A stretch of DNA of 38,977 nucleotides from Bradyrhizobium sacchari (lineage in GTDB: Bacteria; Pseudomonadota; Alphaproteobacteria; Rhizobiales; Xanthobacteraceae). A program made the position numbers and the translations under genes. The notes beneath the pieces were generated by a model that saw only the letters and a list, made by a program, of their open reading frames with translations, ran no database searches and was not told where the DNA came from. The stretch covers positions 282,060-321,036 of the forward strand of contig NZ_LWIG01000033.1 in assembly GCF_002068095.1 (NCBI RefSeq). The letters are read 5' to 3'. Positions within the stretch are counted from its first letter, which is position 1, and the number at the start of each line of letters is the position of its first letter. Of this stretch, positions 1-8,911 are shown piece after piece.

Positions 1-2
1 CC

Positions 3-854
3 GCCTATGGCGGCATGCTCGGCCCGATCATTCCGCCGTCGGTGATGTTCGTGGTCTACAGCGTGCTGGCCCAGGTCTCCGTCAGCGACATGCTGATCGC
101 CGGCATCGTGCCGGGTGTCATCCTCACCGTGATGTTCTGTCTCGTCATCGCGCTGATGGGCTACATGTACAACTATCCCCGCGCCGACTATCAGACGCCG
201 CGCCAGCGCCTGATGACGATCCTGCGGACCTCACCGACGCTGCTGATCCCGATCGTCATCGTCGGCACCATTCTAAGCGGCCTCGCCAACGCCACGGAAT
301 CCGCCGCCGTCGGCGCGGTCGCCGCGGCGCTCGTCGGCAAATACTGGACCAAAGAGTTCGAATTCTCGCAGCTGCCGCAGATGATGCTGCGCAGTGGCAT
401 CTATTCGGCGATCGTGCTGTTCCTCGTGGCGGCCGCGGCCGTGTTCTCCTGGGTCCTGATCTTCGGCAAGGTACCTCAGGAAACAGCCGGCTGGATCCAG
501 TCCGCCGCCAAGGACCCGATCAGCTTCATGCTGATCTGCAACGTCATCCTGCTGATCATCGGCACGGTCATCGACGGCATTCCCGGCCTGATCATGACGG
601 TGCCGATCCTGCTGCCGGTCGCGACCGACGTCTATCACATCGATCCCCGGCAGTTCGGCGTCGTCGTCGTGATCAACCTCGTGCTCGGGCTTTTGTCGCC
701 GCCGGTCGGGCTCTGCTTCTTCGTCGCGGCCGCCGTCACCGGCGCCAAGCCCGGCAAGATGTTCATGGTGACGCTGCCGTTCTTCGTCATCTCCTGCGTG
801 CTGCTGGTGCTGCTCTCGCTCTACCCCTCGCTCTCGCTGATCCTCGTCAAATAG
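3..854 (+). CDS. dctM: TRAP transporter large permease DctM, C-terminal part
   Basis: The reading frame is open from the left edge, so the N-terminus lies outside the window. The visible part begins with the DctM-type motif GMLGPIIPPS and continues through about seven strongly hydrophobic segments, ending with a hydrophobic helix and LILVK. DctM is the 12-TM channel subunit of Na+-dependent tripartite (TRAP) carboxylate uptake systems in the inner membrane. The periplasmic binding protein gene dctP starts 24 bp downstream and a lyase-like gene follows, so this is one transport-catabolic operon. The motifs GLLSPPVGLCFFVAA and TVPILLPV are typical of the second half of DctM. The substrate cannot be read from the sequence. 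The family call is secure. Confidence 0.93.
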   Translation, partial: AYGGMLGPIIPPSVMFVVYSVLAQVSVSDMLIAGIVPGVILTVMFCLVIALMGYMYNYPRADYQTPRQRLMTILRTSPTLLIPIVIVGTILSGLANATESAAVGAVAAALVGKYWTKEFEFSQLPQMMLRSGIYSAIVLFLVAAAAVFSWVLIFGKVPQETAGWIQSAAKDPISFMLICNVILLIIGTVIDGIPGLIMTVPILLPVATDVYHIDPRQFGVVVVINLVLGLLSPPVGLCFFVAAAVTGAKPGKMFMVTLPFFVISCVLLVLLSLYPSLSLILVK

Positions 855-878
855 GCCCGTTCAAAAGGAAGCCCGACC

Positions 879-1862
879 ATGCCGCTTTCACGCCGCCGCT
901 TTCTCGCCGCCAGCGCCGCCGCATCGGTGTTCGCGCCCTCGCTCGCGCTCGCCCAGGCCAAGGAATTCCGCCTCGGCCTGATCACGCCGAACGGCCATTC
1001 CTGGAACAAGGCCGCGCTCAAGTTCGGCGATGAGCTCAAGGCCGCCACCAACGGTCGCCTGACCCTGACCGTGTTCCACTCCGGCCAGCTCGGCAACGAA
1101 CCCGCGATGATGCAGCAGTTGCAATCCGGCGCGCTCGACATGGGCTTCATCCAGGCCGCCGAGCTCGGCTCGCGCGTGCCGCACATCGCCGCGATCAACG
1201 CCCCCTACATCGTCCGCTCGACGCCGGCGGTAGCGAAATTTGTCCGGCATCCGGCGGCGGTCAAACTGTTCGACGTGCTGCCGCAGGAGACCGGCACGAT
1301 CGGCCTCGGCTGGGGCATCACCGGCATGCGCGCGGTGTTCTCGTCCAAGGACCTCAACACGCTCGCCGACATCAAGGGCATGAAGCTGCGTATCAACCCG
1401 ACGCCGGTCTATCGCGACTTCTATTCCTCGCTTGGCGCAGCGCCGACGCCGATCCCGACGCCGCAGGTGTTCGACGCCATGGCCAACGGCCAGGTCGACG
1501 GCCTGGAGGCCGACCTCGAATTCTCCTGGAACCAGCGCTTCGACAAGGTATCGAAGGTGATTCTGCAGATGAACGCCGTCTTCATGCCGATGGCCGCGGT
1601 CGTCTCCGGCCGCGTCTGGCAGTCGCTCCCGGCCGCCGACCGCGAGCTGATCACCAAGACGATCAAGACGACGCTCGACGCGCAAATCGACGAGCTCGCC
1701 GGCAACGAGCCCGCGCTGATCGAGAACTTCAAGAACGCGCCGATCCCGATCCGCCAGGTCCCCACCGGCGACACCGAAGCCGTCATCGCCGAGTTCGACA
1801 AGATCTGGCTGCCCAAGGCGCCTGTCCTCGCCGAGCTGCGCAAGGTCGGCGCGACGCTCTGA
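879..1862 (+). CDS. dctP: TRAP transporter substrate-binding protein DctP
   Basis: A 327-residue periplasmic solute-binding protein. The N-terminus (SRRRFLAASAAASVFA, then AQA) is a twin-arginine signal with a likely cleavage site near residue 26. The mature part carries DctP-family features: an early G-x-x-Q-L-G-N-E segment, a central block MKLRINPTPVYRDFYSSLGA with the Arg expected to bind a substrate carboxylate, and the QVDGLEADLEF segment. It starts 24 bp after dctM with AAGGAAG as ribosome-binding site. It would deliver a carboxylate to the DctQM membrane complex. The ligand is not predictable here, although the downstream DHDPS-like lyase hints at a hydroxy- or keto-acid. Length matches the family (about 320-340). 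Confidence 0.93.
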   Translation: MPLSRRRFLAASAAASVFAPSLALAQAKEFRLGLITPNGHSWNKAALKFGDELKAATNGRLTLTVFHSGQLGNEPAMMQQLQSGALDMGFIQAAELGSRVPHIAAINAPYIVRSTPAVAKFVRHPAAVKLFDVLPQETGTIGLGWGITGMRAVFSSKDLNTLADIKGMKLRINPTPVYRDFYSSLGAAPTPIPTPQVFDAMANGQVDGLEADLEFSWNQRFDKVSKVILQMNAVFMPMAAVVSGRVWQSLPAADRELITKTIKTTLDAQIDELAGNEPALIENFKNAPIPIRQVPTGDTEAVIAEFDKIWLPKAPVLAELRKVGATL

Positions 1863-1934
1863 TCCTTTTCGCCATCCTCTTCACCACAGCCGGCGGTCCC
1901 AGCCCCCGCCGGCAAACTCACTTGGAGTGAACTC

Positions 1935-2861
1935 ATGAGCCGCCGCGTTTCCTGGGAAGGTGTCTTCCCGGCCGTCACTACCCAATTCCACGACGATCTC
2001 TCGCTCGACATCGACGCGACCGCGAAGGTGATGGATGGATTGATCCGCGATGGCGTCTCCGGCCTGATCGTCTGCGGCTCGGTCGGCGAGAACACCTCGC
2101 TGGAGCGCAAGGAGAAGGTCGCGATCATGGAGACGGCGAAGGCGGTCGCGGCCGGCCGCGTGCCCGTGCTGTGCGGCATCGCCGAATTCACCACGGCGTT
2201 TGCGGTCGAGACGGCGAAGGAAGCCGCGCGCGTCGGCATCGACGGCGTGATGGTGATGCCGGCCCTGGTCTACTCCTCCAAGCCGCACGAGACCGCCGCG
2301 CATTTCCGCGCCGTCGCCAGCGCGACCGACTTGCCGGTGATGCTCTACAACAATCCGCCGATCTACAAGAACGACGTCACCCCCGACATCCTCGCCTCGC
2401 TCGCCGACGTCGAGACCGTGGTCTGCTTCAAGGATTCCTCGGGCGACACGCGCCGCTTCATCGACACCCGCAACATGGTCGGCGACCGCTTCGTGCTGTT
2501 CGCAGGCCTCGACGACGTCATCGTCGAGAGCGTCGCCATGGGCGCCGTGGGCTGGGTCTCCGGCATGTCCAACGCCTTCCCGCGCGAGGGCGAGACGCTG
2601 TTCCGCCTGGCCAAGGCCGGCCGCTTGGCCGAGGCGATGCCGCTCTACGAATGGTTCATGCCGCTCTTGCATCTGGATGCCCGTCCTGACCTCGTCCAGT
2701 GCATCAAGCTGTGCGAGCACATCATGGGCCGCGGCACCGCACTGACCCGCCCGCCGCGCCTTGCGCTGCTGCCGCAGGAGAAGGCCGAGGTCGAGGCGAT
2801 GATGGTTCGCGCGCTGAAGAACCGGCCGCAGCTGCCGGATGTCGGGCTGAAAGCGGCCTGA
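1935..2861 (+). CDS. Dihydrodipicolinate synthase family aldolase/lyase
   Basis: A 308-residue class I aldolase of the DapA/N-acetylneuraminate lyase superfamily (TIM barrel). Visible family marks are the GSVGEN loop (residues 49-53, equivalent to GTTGE), the catalytic Tyr138 in VMLYNNPP and the Schiff-base Lys166 in VCFKDSSGD. It is 72 bp downstream of dctP, with GGAGTGAACTC in front of the ATG. Its position behind a TRAP system suggests catabolism of an imported acid rather than lysine synthesis. Hydroxyproline-pathway deaminases and keto-deoxy-sugar-acid lyases in this superfamily have similar contexts. The substrate is unresolved, so no gene symbol is given. Confidence 0.88.
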   Translation: MSRRVSWEGVFPAVTTQFHDDLSLDIDATAKVMDGLIRDGVSGLIVCGSVGENTSLERKEKVAIMETAKAVAAGRVPVLCGIAEFTTAFAVETAKEAARVGIDGVMVMPALVYSSKPHETAAHFRAVASATDLPVMLYNNPPIYKNDVTPDILASLADVETVVCFKDSSGDTRRFIDTRNMVGDRFVLFAGLDDVIVESVAMGAVGWVSGMSNAFPREGETLFRLAKAGRLAEAMPLYEWFMPLLHLDARPDLVQCIKLCEHIMGRGTALTRPPRLALLPQEKAEVEAMMVRALKNRPQLPDVGLKAA

Positions 2862-2871
2862 CAACAGGTCT

Positions 2872-2913
2872 CCTTGGGTGGGCAAAGGCGCGTAGCGCCG
2901 TGCCCACCCAAGG
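2872..2913. terminator. Strong hairpin after the TRAP/lyase operon
   Basis: A 12-bp perfect stem, CCTTGGGTGGGC pairing with GCCCACCCAAGG, encloses a second short stem GGCGC/GCGCC around GTA. It begins 11 bp after the lyase stop codon. There is no T-run, so it may act as a terminator-like or mRNA-stabilising structure. GGTGGGC-containing palindromes like this recur between genes in Bradyrhizobium (recalled, not searched). Confidence 0.6.
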
Positions 2914-2927
2914 AAGCTCTTTCAATG

Positions 2928-3010
2928 TCATTGCGAGGAGCTCTTGCGACGAAGTAATCCAGACGGCCTCAATGGAAAGATTCTGGATTGCTTCGCTGCG
3001 CACGCAATGA
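2928..3010. repeat. Dispersed palindromic repeat element
   Basis: An imperfect 83-bp palindrome. Its ends are TCATTGCG and CGCAATGA, and the inner arms GAAGTAATCC and GGATTGCTTC pair with one mismatch. It lies in the convergent gap between the lyase gene and mvaB. It matches a short interspersed repeat that I know to be frequent in Bradyrhizobium and Rhodopseudomonas; copy number was not checked. Confidence 0.65.
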
Positions 3011-3017
3011 CGGAGAA

Positions 3018-3929
3018 TTAGGAAGCCGCCCGCTTCTTCTTCGCGTTCAGCGCCGACGCCACGCGACTGACCGGCGGCTTGGCCAGCACGATGCTCATCG
3101 CGTTCGTCGCCGCCAGCAGCTTCTCCATATCCACGCCGGTCCTGACGCCCATGCCTTCGAGCATGTAGACGACATCCTCGGTCGCGACATTGCCGGTCGC
3201 GCCCGGCGCGTAGGGACAGCCGCCGAGGCCGCCGGCGGCGGCGTCGATGACGCGGATGCCCTCCTCCATCCCCGCATAGAGGTTGGCAAGCGCCTGGCCG
3301 TAGGTGTCGTGGAAATGCATCGCGAGTTTTGCCGGCGGGATGTTGCCGGCAACCGCGCGCAGCATCTCCTTGGCCTTGTCAGGCGTGCCTACGCCGATGG
3401 TGTCGCCGAGCGAGATCTCATAGCAGCCGAGATCCCACAGCGTGCCCGCAAGATCGGCAACGGCCTTCGGCTTGATCTCGCCATCGAACGGACAGCCCAG
3501 TACGCAGGAAATATAGCCGCGCACCTTCACGCCATCGGCCTTGGCGCGCGCCAGCACCGGCTTGAACCGCTCGATGGATTCGGCGACCGTGCAATTGATG
3601 TTGGCGCGGGAAAAGTCCTCCGAGGCCGCCGCGAACACGGAGACCACTTTGGCGCCGGCAGCGCGCGCGGCGTCATAACCCTTCTCGTTCGGCACCAGTA
3701 CGTGGAATTCTGCGCCCTTGACATGGCTGACGCCGCGCAGGACGGCATCCGAGCTTGCCATTTGCGGAATCGCCTTGGGCGAGACGAAGGCGCCGACCTC
3801 GACCGTATCGAGGCCGGCCCCGACCAGCGCCTCGATGAAGGCGATGCGGGCCTCGACGCTGAGCGGCGTCTTCTCGTTCTGGAGGCCGTCGCGCGGCCCC
3901 ATCTCGATGATGCGGACGGGATCGCTCAT
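3018..3929 (-). CDS. mvaB: Hydroxymethylglutaryl-CoA lyase
   Basis: A 303-residue TIM-barrel enzyme that cleaves HMG-CoA to acetoacetate and acetyl-CoA, the last step of leucine catabolism. Family marks are EMGPRDGLQNE with Arg13-Asp14, the metal ligands His205/His207 in HFHDTYG, and the signature GLGGCPYAPGATGN with catalytic-loop Cys238. It is the last gene of the minus-strand operon; its ATG lies one base after the mccA stop, so translation is probably coupled. The C-terminus is Lys/Ala-rich and ends KKKRAAS. The length matches bacterial HMG-CoA lyases. Confidence 0.95.
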   Translation of the reverse strand: MSDPVRIIEMGPRDGLQNEKTPLSVEARIAFIEALVGAGLDTVEVGAFVSPKAIPQMASSDAVLRGVSHVKGAEFHVLVPNEKGYDAARAAGAKVVSVFAAASEDFSRANINCTVAESIERFKPVLARAKADGVKVRGYISCVLGCPFDGEIKPKAVADLAGTLWDLGCYEISLGDTIGVGTPDKAKEMLRAVAGNIPPAKLAMHFHDTYGQALANLYAGMEEGIRVIDAAAGGLGGCPYAPGATGNVATEDVVYMLEGMGVRTGVDMEKLLAATNAMSIVLAKPPVSRVASALNAKKKRAAS

Positions 3930-3930
3930 G

Positions 3931-5934
3931 TCAGTCTCCCGAAGGCTCGACCACGGCGAGCTCGACGCCTTCCTGGACGATGTCGCCGACCTTGCACTTG
4001 ATGGACCTCAGCACGCCGGCAAAGGGCGCGCGCAGCGTCTGCTCCATCTTCATGACTTCCAGTGTGAGGATCGGCGCGCCCTTCTCCAGCTTGGCGCCCT
4101 CCTCTGCCAGCACGGCGACGACGGTTCCCGGCAGCGGCGCGGCGATCTTGTCTTCGCCGACATGCTCCTCGCTCTCGCCGCCGAACGGATCGACCCAGTG
4201 CAGGTCGAAGCGGCCGTTGCGCGTGCGCAGGTAAAGCTCATGGCCGTCGATCACCGCTGCCACCGACGATTTGACGCCGTCGAGCGTGAGATCGAAGCCG
4301 CCGTCCTTCGCCGCAATCGTGAACGCCAGTTCGCGGTCACCGATCACCAGGGTGGAGGGTCCGCTGCCGTAGTTCAGCGTGATCTTCTGCTCCGGTCCAT
4401 GGCCGACGCGGAAGGCGAATCTGCGCTGGCGCCGGCCAACCGGCTGCCAGCCAAAGGTTTGCCACGGCGAATTCGCCTTGGCTTGCGCGGCCTGACACTC
4501 GTCATTGACGATCGCAGCGACTGCGGCGCAGAGCTCGAGCTCGCCGGGCGCCGGAGCTGCGGACGTCAGCACAGCCAGCTCACGCTCGATGAACCCGGTA
4601 TCGATCGCATTCGCGCGCACCTTCGGGTGCGTGATCAGCGCCGACAGGAACGGGATATTGGTGACGATGCCGCGGACATCGGACTCTTCGAGGCCTCGGT
4701 TGAGGCGGTCGATCGCAACGTCCCGCGTCGGCGCCCATGCAATCGTTTTTGCCAGCATCGCATCGTAGTAAGGCGAGACGATATCGCCCTCGCGATAGCC
4801 GGCGTCGATGCGCAGGCCGCCGGTTTCCGCCGGCAGGCGCCAGGTCGAGATCCTGCCGACCGAGGGCATGAAGTTCTTGGTCGGGTTCTCCGCGTACACG
4901 CGCGCCTCGATCGCGTGACCGTTGAGGCGGATCTCGTCCTGCTTCAAGGGCAGCGCCTCGCCGAAGGCGACGCGCAGCTGCCATTCGACCAGATCAATCC
5001 CGGTGATCAGCTCCGTCACGGGATGCTCGACCTGCAGGCGCGTGTTCATCTCGATGAAGAACACGTCCTTGCCGTCAGAGACGAACTCGATGGTGCCGGC
5101 GCCGACATAGTTCACCGCGCTCGCCGCCTTTCGCGCGGCGGCGCTGACCGTCTCGCGCTGGGCGGCATTGAGCGTCGGCGACGGCGCCTCCTCGATCACC
5201 TTCTGGTGCCGGCGCTGCAGCGTGCATTCGCGCTCGAACAGCGAGAGCAGATTGCCGTGGCTGTCGCCGATCACCTGCACCTCGATATGCCGGGGATTGT
5301 CGACGTATCTCTCGATCAGCATCCGGTCGTCGCCGAACGCGGCCAGGGCTTCGCGCTTGGCACTGACGATCGCGGGCCCGAGCTCGGCTGCCGAGCGAAC
5401 GACGCGCATGCCGCGGCCCCCGCCGCCGGCCGAAGCCTTCACCAGCACGGGGAAGCCGATCCTGTCGGCGGCCTTCGAAAGCGTCGCCTCGTCCTGGGCC
5501 TCGCCGTGATAGCCGGGCACCAGCGGCACGCCGGCCTTCTCCATCAGCTCCTTCGAGCCGGATTTCGAGCCCATGGCCGTCATCATCCCGGCGGTCGGGC
5601 CGACGAAGACGAGGCCTGCGTCCAGGCAGGCCCGCGCGAATTCGGCATTTTCCGACAGGAAGCCGTAGCCAGGGTGCACGGCTTCGGCGCCGGTCTTGCG
5701 CGCGGCCTCGATCAGCCGCTCGACATTGAGATAGCTGTCGCGGGCGCGCGCGGGCCCGAGCAGCACGGCCTCATCCGCGAGCGCAACATGCATCGCGTCA
5801 CTGTCGGCCTCGGAATAGACCGCGACCGTGCGCAGACCCATGGCGCGGGCGGTGCGGATGACGCGGCAGGCGATCTCGCCGCGGTTGGCGATCAGGAGCG
5901 TGCGAAAACGCCGGTAGAGCTTTGAGCTGTCCAT
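3931..5934 (-). CDS. mccA: Methylcrotonyl-CoA carboxylase biotin-containing alpha subunit
   Basis: A 667-residue protein. Domains in order are an N-terminal biotin carboxylase domain (LLIANRGEIACRVIRTA near residue 13), the ATP-grasp glycine loop KASAGGGGRGM (167-177), a poorly conserved middle, and a C-terminal biotinyl domain with EVMKMEQ, where Lys629 is the biotinylation site. I chose the ATG at 5934 rather than an upstream in-frame start because MDSSKLYRRFRTLLIANRGE gives the normal N-terminus and the start then follows the mccB stop by 5 bp. With mccB it carboxylates 3-methylcrotonyl-CoA. Related propionyl- or geranyl-CoA carboxylases are alternatives, but the ivd and mvaB neighbours favour MCC. 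Confidence 0.93.
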   Translation of the reverse strand: MDSSKLYRRFRTLLIANRGEIACRVIRTARAMGLRTVAVYSEADSDAMHVALADEAVLLGPARARDSYLNVERLIEAARKTGAEAVHPGYGFLSENAEFARACLDAGLVFVGPTAGMMTAMGSKSGSKELMEKAGVPLVPGYHGEAQDEATLSKAADRIGFPVLVKASAGGGGRGMRVVRSAAELGPAIVSAKREALAAFGDDRMLIERYVDNPRHIEVQVIGDSHGNLLSLFERECTLQRRHQKVIEEAPSPTLNAAQRETVSAAARKAASAVNYVGAGTIEFVSDGKDVFFIEMNTRLQVEHPVTELITGIDLVEWQLRVAFGEALPLKQDEIRLNGHAIEARVYAENPTKNFMPSVGRISTWRLPAETGGLRIDAGYREGDIVSPYYDAMLAKTIAWAPTRDVAIDRLNRGLEESDVRGIVTNIPFLSALITHPKVRANAIDTGFIERELAVLTSAAPAPGELELCAAVAAIVNDECQAAQAKANSPWQTFGWQPVGRRQRRFAFRVGHGPEQKITLNYGSGPSTLVIGDRELAFTIAAKDGGFDLTLDGVKSSVAAVIDGHELYLRTRNGRFDLHWVDPFGGESEEHVGEDKIAAPLPGTVVAVLAEEGAKLEKGAPILTLEVMKMEQTLRAPFAGVLRSIKCKVGDIVQEGVELAVVEPSGD

Positions 5935-5939
5935 CGCAT

Positions 5940-7544
5940 TCACATCCTGAACAGGCCGAATTTCGTCGGTTCGATCGGGGCATTCGACGCCGCCGAGAGG
6001 CCAAGGCCGAGCACGAGGCGCGTGTCGGCGGGGTCGATCACGCCGTCGTCCCACAGACGCGCGGTCGCGTAATAGGGATGGCCCTGGCTCTCATATTGCG
6101 CGCGGATGGGCTCACGGAATTTATCTTCCTCTTCCTTGGACCAGCTATCACCCTTGGCCTCGATATTGTCGCGGCGGACCTGACTCAATACCATCGAGGC
6201 CTGCTCGCCGCCCATCACCGAGATGCGCGCGTTCGGCCACATCCAGAGGAAGCGCGGCGAATAGGCGCGGCCGCACATGCCGTAATTGCCGGCGCCGTAG
6301 GAGCCGCCGATCACGACGGTGAATTTCGGCACCGAGGCGGTCGCGACCGCCGTCACGAGTTTCGCGCCGTCGCGTGCGATGCCGCCGGCCTCGTATTTCT
6401 TGCCGACCATGAAGCCCGTGATGTTCTGCAGGAACACCAGCGGAATGCCGCGCTGGCAGCACAGCTCGATGAAATGCGCGCCCTTCAGCGAGCTCTCGCT
6501 GAACAGGATGCCGTTGTTGGCGATGATGCCGACCGGATAGCCCCAGATATGGGCGAAGCCGCACACCAGCGTCGTGCCGTAAAGCTTCTTGAACTCGTCG
6601 AATTCGGAGCCGTCGACGATGCGGGCAATGATGTCACGCACATCGAACGGCTTTCGGCCATCGACGGGCACCACGCCATAAATCTCCTCCGCGGCGAACA
6701 GCGGATCGCGCGGCGGATGCATGTTGAGGTTCGGCCGCCCCGACGGCTTCAGCGTGCCGACGATGCGCCGGGCGATGCCGATCGCATGGGCATCGTTCTG
6801 TGCATAATGATCGGTCACGCCCGACTGCCGCGAATGCACGTCGGCGCCGCCGAGCTCCTCGGCGCTCACGACCTCGCCGGTCGCGGCCTTCACCAGCGGC
6901 GGGCCGCCGAGGAAGATGGTGCCCTGGTTGCGCACGATGATGCTCTCGTCGGACATCGCCGGCACATAGGCGCCGCCGGCGGTGCAGGATCCCATCACGA
7001 TCGCGATCTGGGGAATGCCCTGGGAGGACATCTGCGCCTGGTTATAGAAGATGCGGCCGAAATGGCGTTCGTCCGGAAAGATCTCGTCCTGAAGTGGCAG
7101 GAAGGCGCCGCCGGAATCCACCATGTAGACGCAAGGAAGGTTGTTCTGCCGCGCGATGTCCTGCGCGCGCAGATGCTTCTTCACCGTCATCGGGTAATAG
7201 GTGCCGCCCTTGATGGTGGCATCATTGGCGACGATCACGCACTCGCGGCCCGAGATCCGCCCCACTCCGGTGACGACGCTCGCCGAATGCACGTCGCCGC
7301 CATAGAGGCCGTAGGCCGCGAGCGGCGACAGCTCCAGGAACGAGGTCCCGGGATCGACCAGGAGGTCGACGCGCTCGCGTGCCAGCATCTTGCCGCGCGC
7401 GGTGTGGCGGTTGCGCGAGGCCTCGCCGCCGCCGCCGGCGACCTGGCTGAGCTTTTCGCGCAAGTCCGCGACCAGGCCGCGCATGGCCTCGGAATTGCGT
7501 GCAAAGTCCGACGAAGAAGGATCGATGCTGGAATGGAGCGGCAT
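5940..7544 (-). CDS. mccB: Methylcrotonyl-CoA carboxylase carboxyltransferase beta subunit
   Basis: A 534-residue carboxyltransferase with two crotonase-fold halves. The N-half has [19 protein letters not shown] and the acyl-CoA site region [17 protein letters not shown]; the C-half has [20 protein letters not shown] and [22 protein letters not shown], typical of MCC/LiuB. It transfers carboxyl from biotin on MccA to 3-methylcrotonyl-CoA, giving 3-methylglutaconyl-CoA. It lies between ivd (82 bp gap, no gene in it) and mccA (5 bp gap). Length and signature blocks match LiuB proteins. Confidence 0.94.
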   Translation of the reverse strand: MPLHSSIDPSSSDFARNSEAMRGLVADLREKLSQVAGGGGEASRNRHTARGKMLARERVDLLVDPGTSFLELSPLAAYGLYGGDVHSASVVTGVGRISGRECVIVANDATIKGGTYYPMTVKKHLRAQDIARQNNLPCVYMVDSGGAFLPLQDEIFPDERHFGRIFYNQAQMSSQGIPQIAIVMGSCTAGGAYVPAMSDESIIVRNQGTIFLGGPPLVKAATGEVVSAEELGGADVHSRQSGVTDHYAQNDAHAIGIARRIVGTLKPSGRPNLNMHPPRDPLFAAEEIYGVVPVDGRKPFDVRDIIARIVDGSEFDEFKKLYGTTLVCGFAHIWGYPVGIIANNGILFSESSLKGAHFIELCCQRGIPLVFLQNITGFMVGKKYEAGGIARDGAKLVTAVATASVPKFTVVIGGSYGAGNYGMCGRAYSPRFLWMWPNARISVMGGEQASMVLSQVRRDNIEAKGDSWSKEEEDKFREPIRAQYESQGHPYYATARLWDDGVIDPADTRLVLGLGLSAASNAPIEPTKFGLFRM

Positions 7545-7626
7545 TTCAGTCCCGCGTGGCTGGTGATGTCGTGAGGGGCCGCGGGCAGGTTGGACCAGTT
7601 CCGCGGCAATTCCAATTGCAAGGAGC

Positions 7627-8799
7627 TTACGCGGTCTCCGCCATCAGCTCGCGGCCGATCAGCATGCGGCGGACTTCCGACGTGCCGGCGCCGATCTCGT
7701 AGAGCTTGGCATCGCGCCAGAGGCGACCAACCGGGAATTCCGATGTATAGCCGACCCCGCCAAGCGCCTGGATCGCCTCGCCCGCCATCCACGTCGCCTT
7801 CTCCGCGGAATAGAGGATCGCGGCGGCAGCATCCTTGCGCAGGGTGCGGGCGTGGTCGGTGCGATCGCAGGCGCGCCCGACCGCGTAGACATAGGCGCGG
7901 GCCGACTGCCAGGTCGCATACATGTCGGCGAGCTTGCCCTGCATCAGCTGGAAATCGCCGATCGGCTGGCCGAACTGCTTGCGCTCATGCATGTAGGGCA
8001 CGACCGCGTCCATGCAGGCCGCCATGATCCCGAGCGGGCCACCGGAGAGCACCGCGCGCTCATAGTCGAGGCCGGACATCAGCACCTTGACGCCCTCGCC
8101 CACCTTGCCCATCACGTTCTCCTCCGGCACCTCGCATTCGTCGAAGAACAGCGGATAGGTGTTCGAGCCGCGCATGCCGAGCTTGTCGAGATGCTGGCCG
8201 TGGGTGAAGCCCTTGAAGCCCTTTTCGATCAGGAAGGCGGTCATGCCGCGCGGACCCGCCTCGAGATCGGTCTTGGCGTAGACCACCAGCACGTCGGCAT
8301 CGCCGCCATTGGTGATCCACATCTTGGAGCCGTTGAGCACATAGCGGTCGCCGCGCTTATCGGCGCGCAGCTTCATCGAGACCACGTCGGAGCCGGCTCC
8401 GGGTTCGGACATCGCCAGCGCCCCGACATGCTCGCCGGAGATCAGCTTGGGCAGATAGCGCTGGCGCTGGGCGTCGTTGCCGTTGCGGCGGATCTGGTTG
8501 ACGCAGAGGTTGGAATGGGCGCCGTAGGACAGGCCCACGGCCGCCGAGCCCCGCGAGATCTCCTCCATGGCGACGATATGGGCGAGATAGCCCATGTTCG
8601 AGCCGCCATATTGCTCCGGGGCGGTCATGCCGAGCAGGCCGAGGTCGCCAAGGCGCTTCCACAGGTCCGCCGGGAACAGATTGGCCTTCTCGATCTCGGC
8701 GGCGCGCGGGGTGATCTCCGCTTCGACGAAGGCGCGGAGCGTGTCGCGCAGCATGCCGATGTCTTCGCCCAGATCGAAATCGATGCTCGGGATATTCAA
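7627..8799 (-). CDS. ivd: Isovaleryl-CoA dehydrogenase
   Basis: A 390-residue acyl-CoA dehydrogenase, first gene of the leucine operon. The family is shown by [25 protein letters not shown] and the C-terminal [23 protein letters not shown]. The catalytic Glu is E247 in [15 protein letters not shown]; a base at this place, rather than near the C-terminus, marks isovaleryl-CoA dehydrogenase. It oxidises isovaleryl-CoA to 3-methylcrotonyl-CoA, the substrate of MccAB, passing electrons to ETF. The start appears to be TTG, preceded by a strong GGAGGA at 8-9 bp, and no ATG lies near. The divergent AraC-type gene may control it. Confidence 0.94.
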   Translation of the reverse strand: MNIPSIDFDLGEDIGMLRDTLRAFVEAEITPRAAEIEKANLFPADLWKRLGDLGLLGMTAPEQYGGSNMGYLAHIVAMEEISRGSAAVGLSYGAHSNLCVNQIRRNGNDAQRQRYLPKLISGEHVGALAMSEPGAGSDVVSMKLRADKRGDRYVLNGSKMWITNGGDADVLVVYAKTDLEAGPRGMTAFLIEKGFKGFTHGQHLDKLGMRGSNTYPLFFDECEVPEENVMGKVGEGVKVLMSGLDYERAVLSGGPLGIMAACMDAVVPYMHERKQFGQPIGDFQLMQGKLADMYATWQSARAYVYAVGRACDRTDHARTLRKDAAAAILYSAEKATWMAGEAIQALGGVGYTSEFPVGRLWRDAKLYEIGAGTSEVRRMLIGRELMAETA

Positions 8800-8911
8800 G
8801 GCGATTCCTCCGTGATTTGAGGACTGAACCTAGCGGTCTCAGGGCCCTCGGGCGGTCGAAAAGGTTGCATTTTCCGCCAAACTTGGCGAGGATTTTCGGG
8901 AGGTACTTCCG
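8800..8911. promoter_or_regulatory. Divergent promoter region with a 14-bp palindrome
   Basis: The 112-bp gap between ivd (minus) and the araC-type gene (plus) must hold both promoters. At 8875-8888 is a perfect inverted repeat, CGCCAA-AC-TTGGCG, a plausible operator for the adjacent regulator. Ribosome-binding sites are visible on both sides: GGAGGA for ivd and GGGAGGT for the regulator. That the palindrome is the operator is inference. Confidence 0.5.

Noticed and set aside
2988..7574. Long plus-strand frames (337, 735 and 550 residues) opposite the leucine operon
   Set aside because: They are antisense shadows of well-identified enzymes in GC-rich DNA, with Arg/His/Asp-heavy composition and no family likeness.
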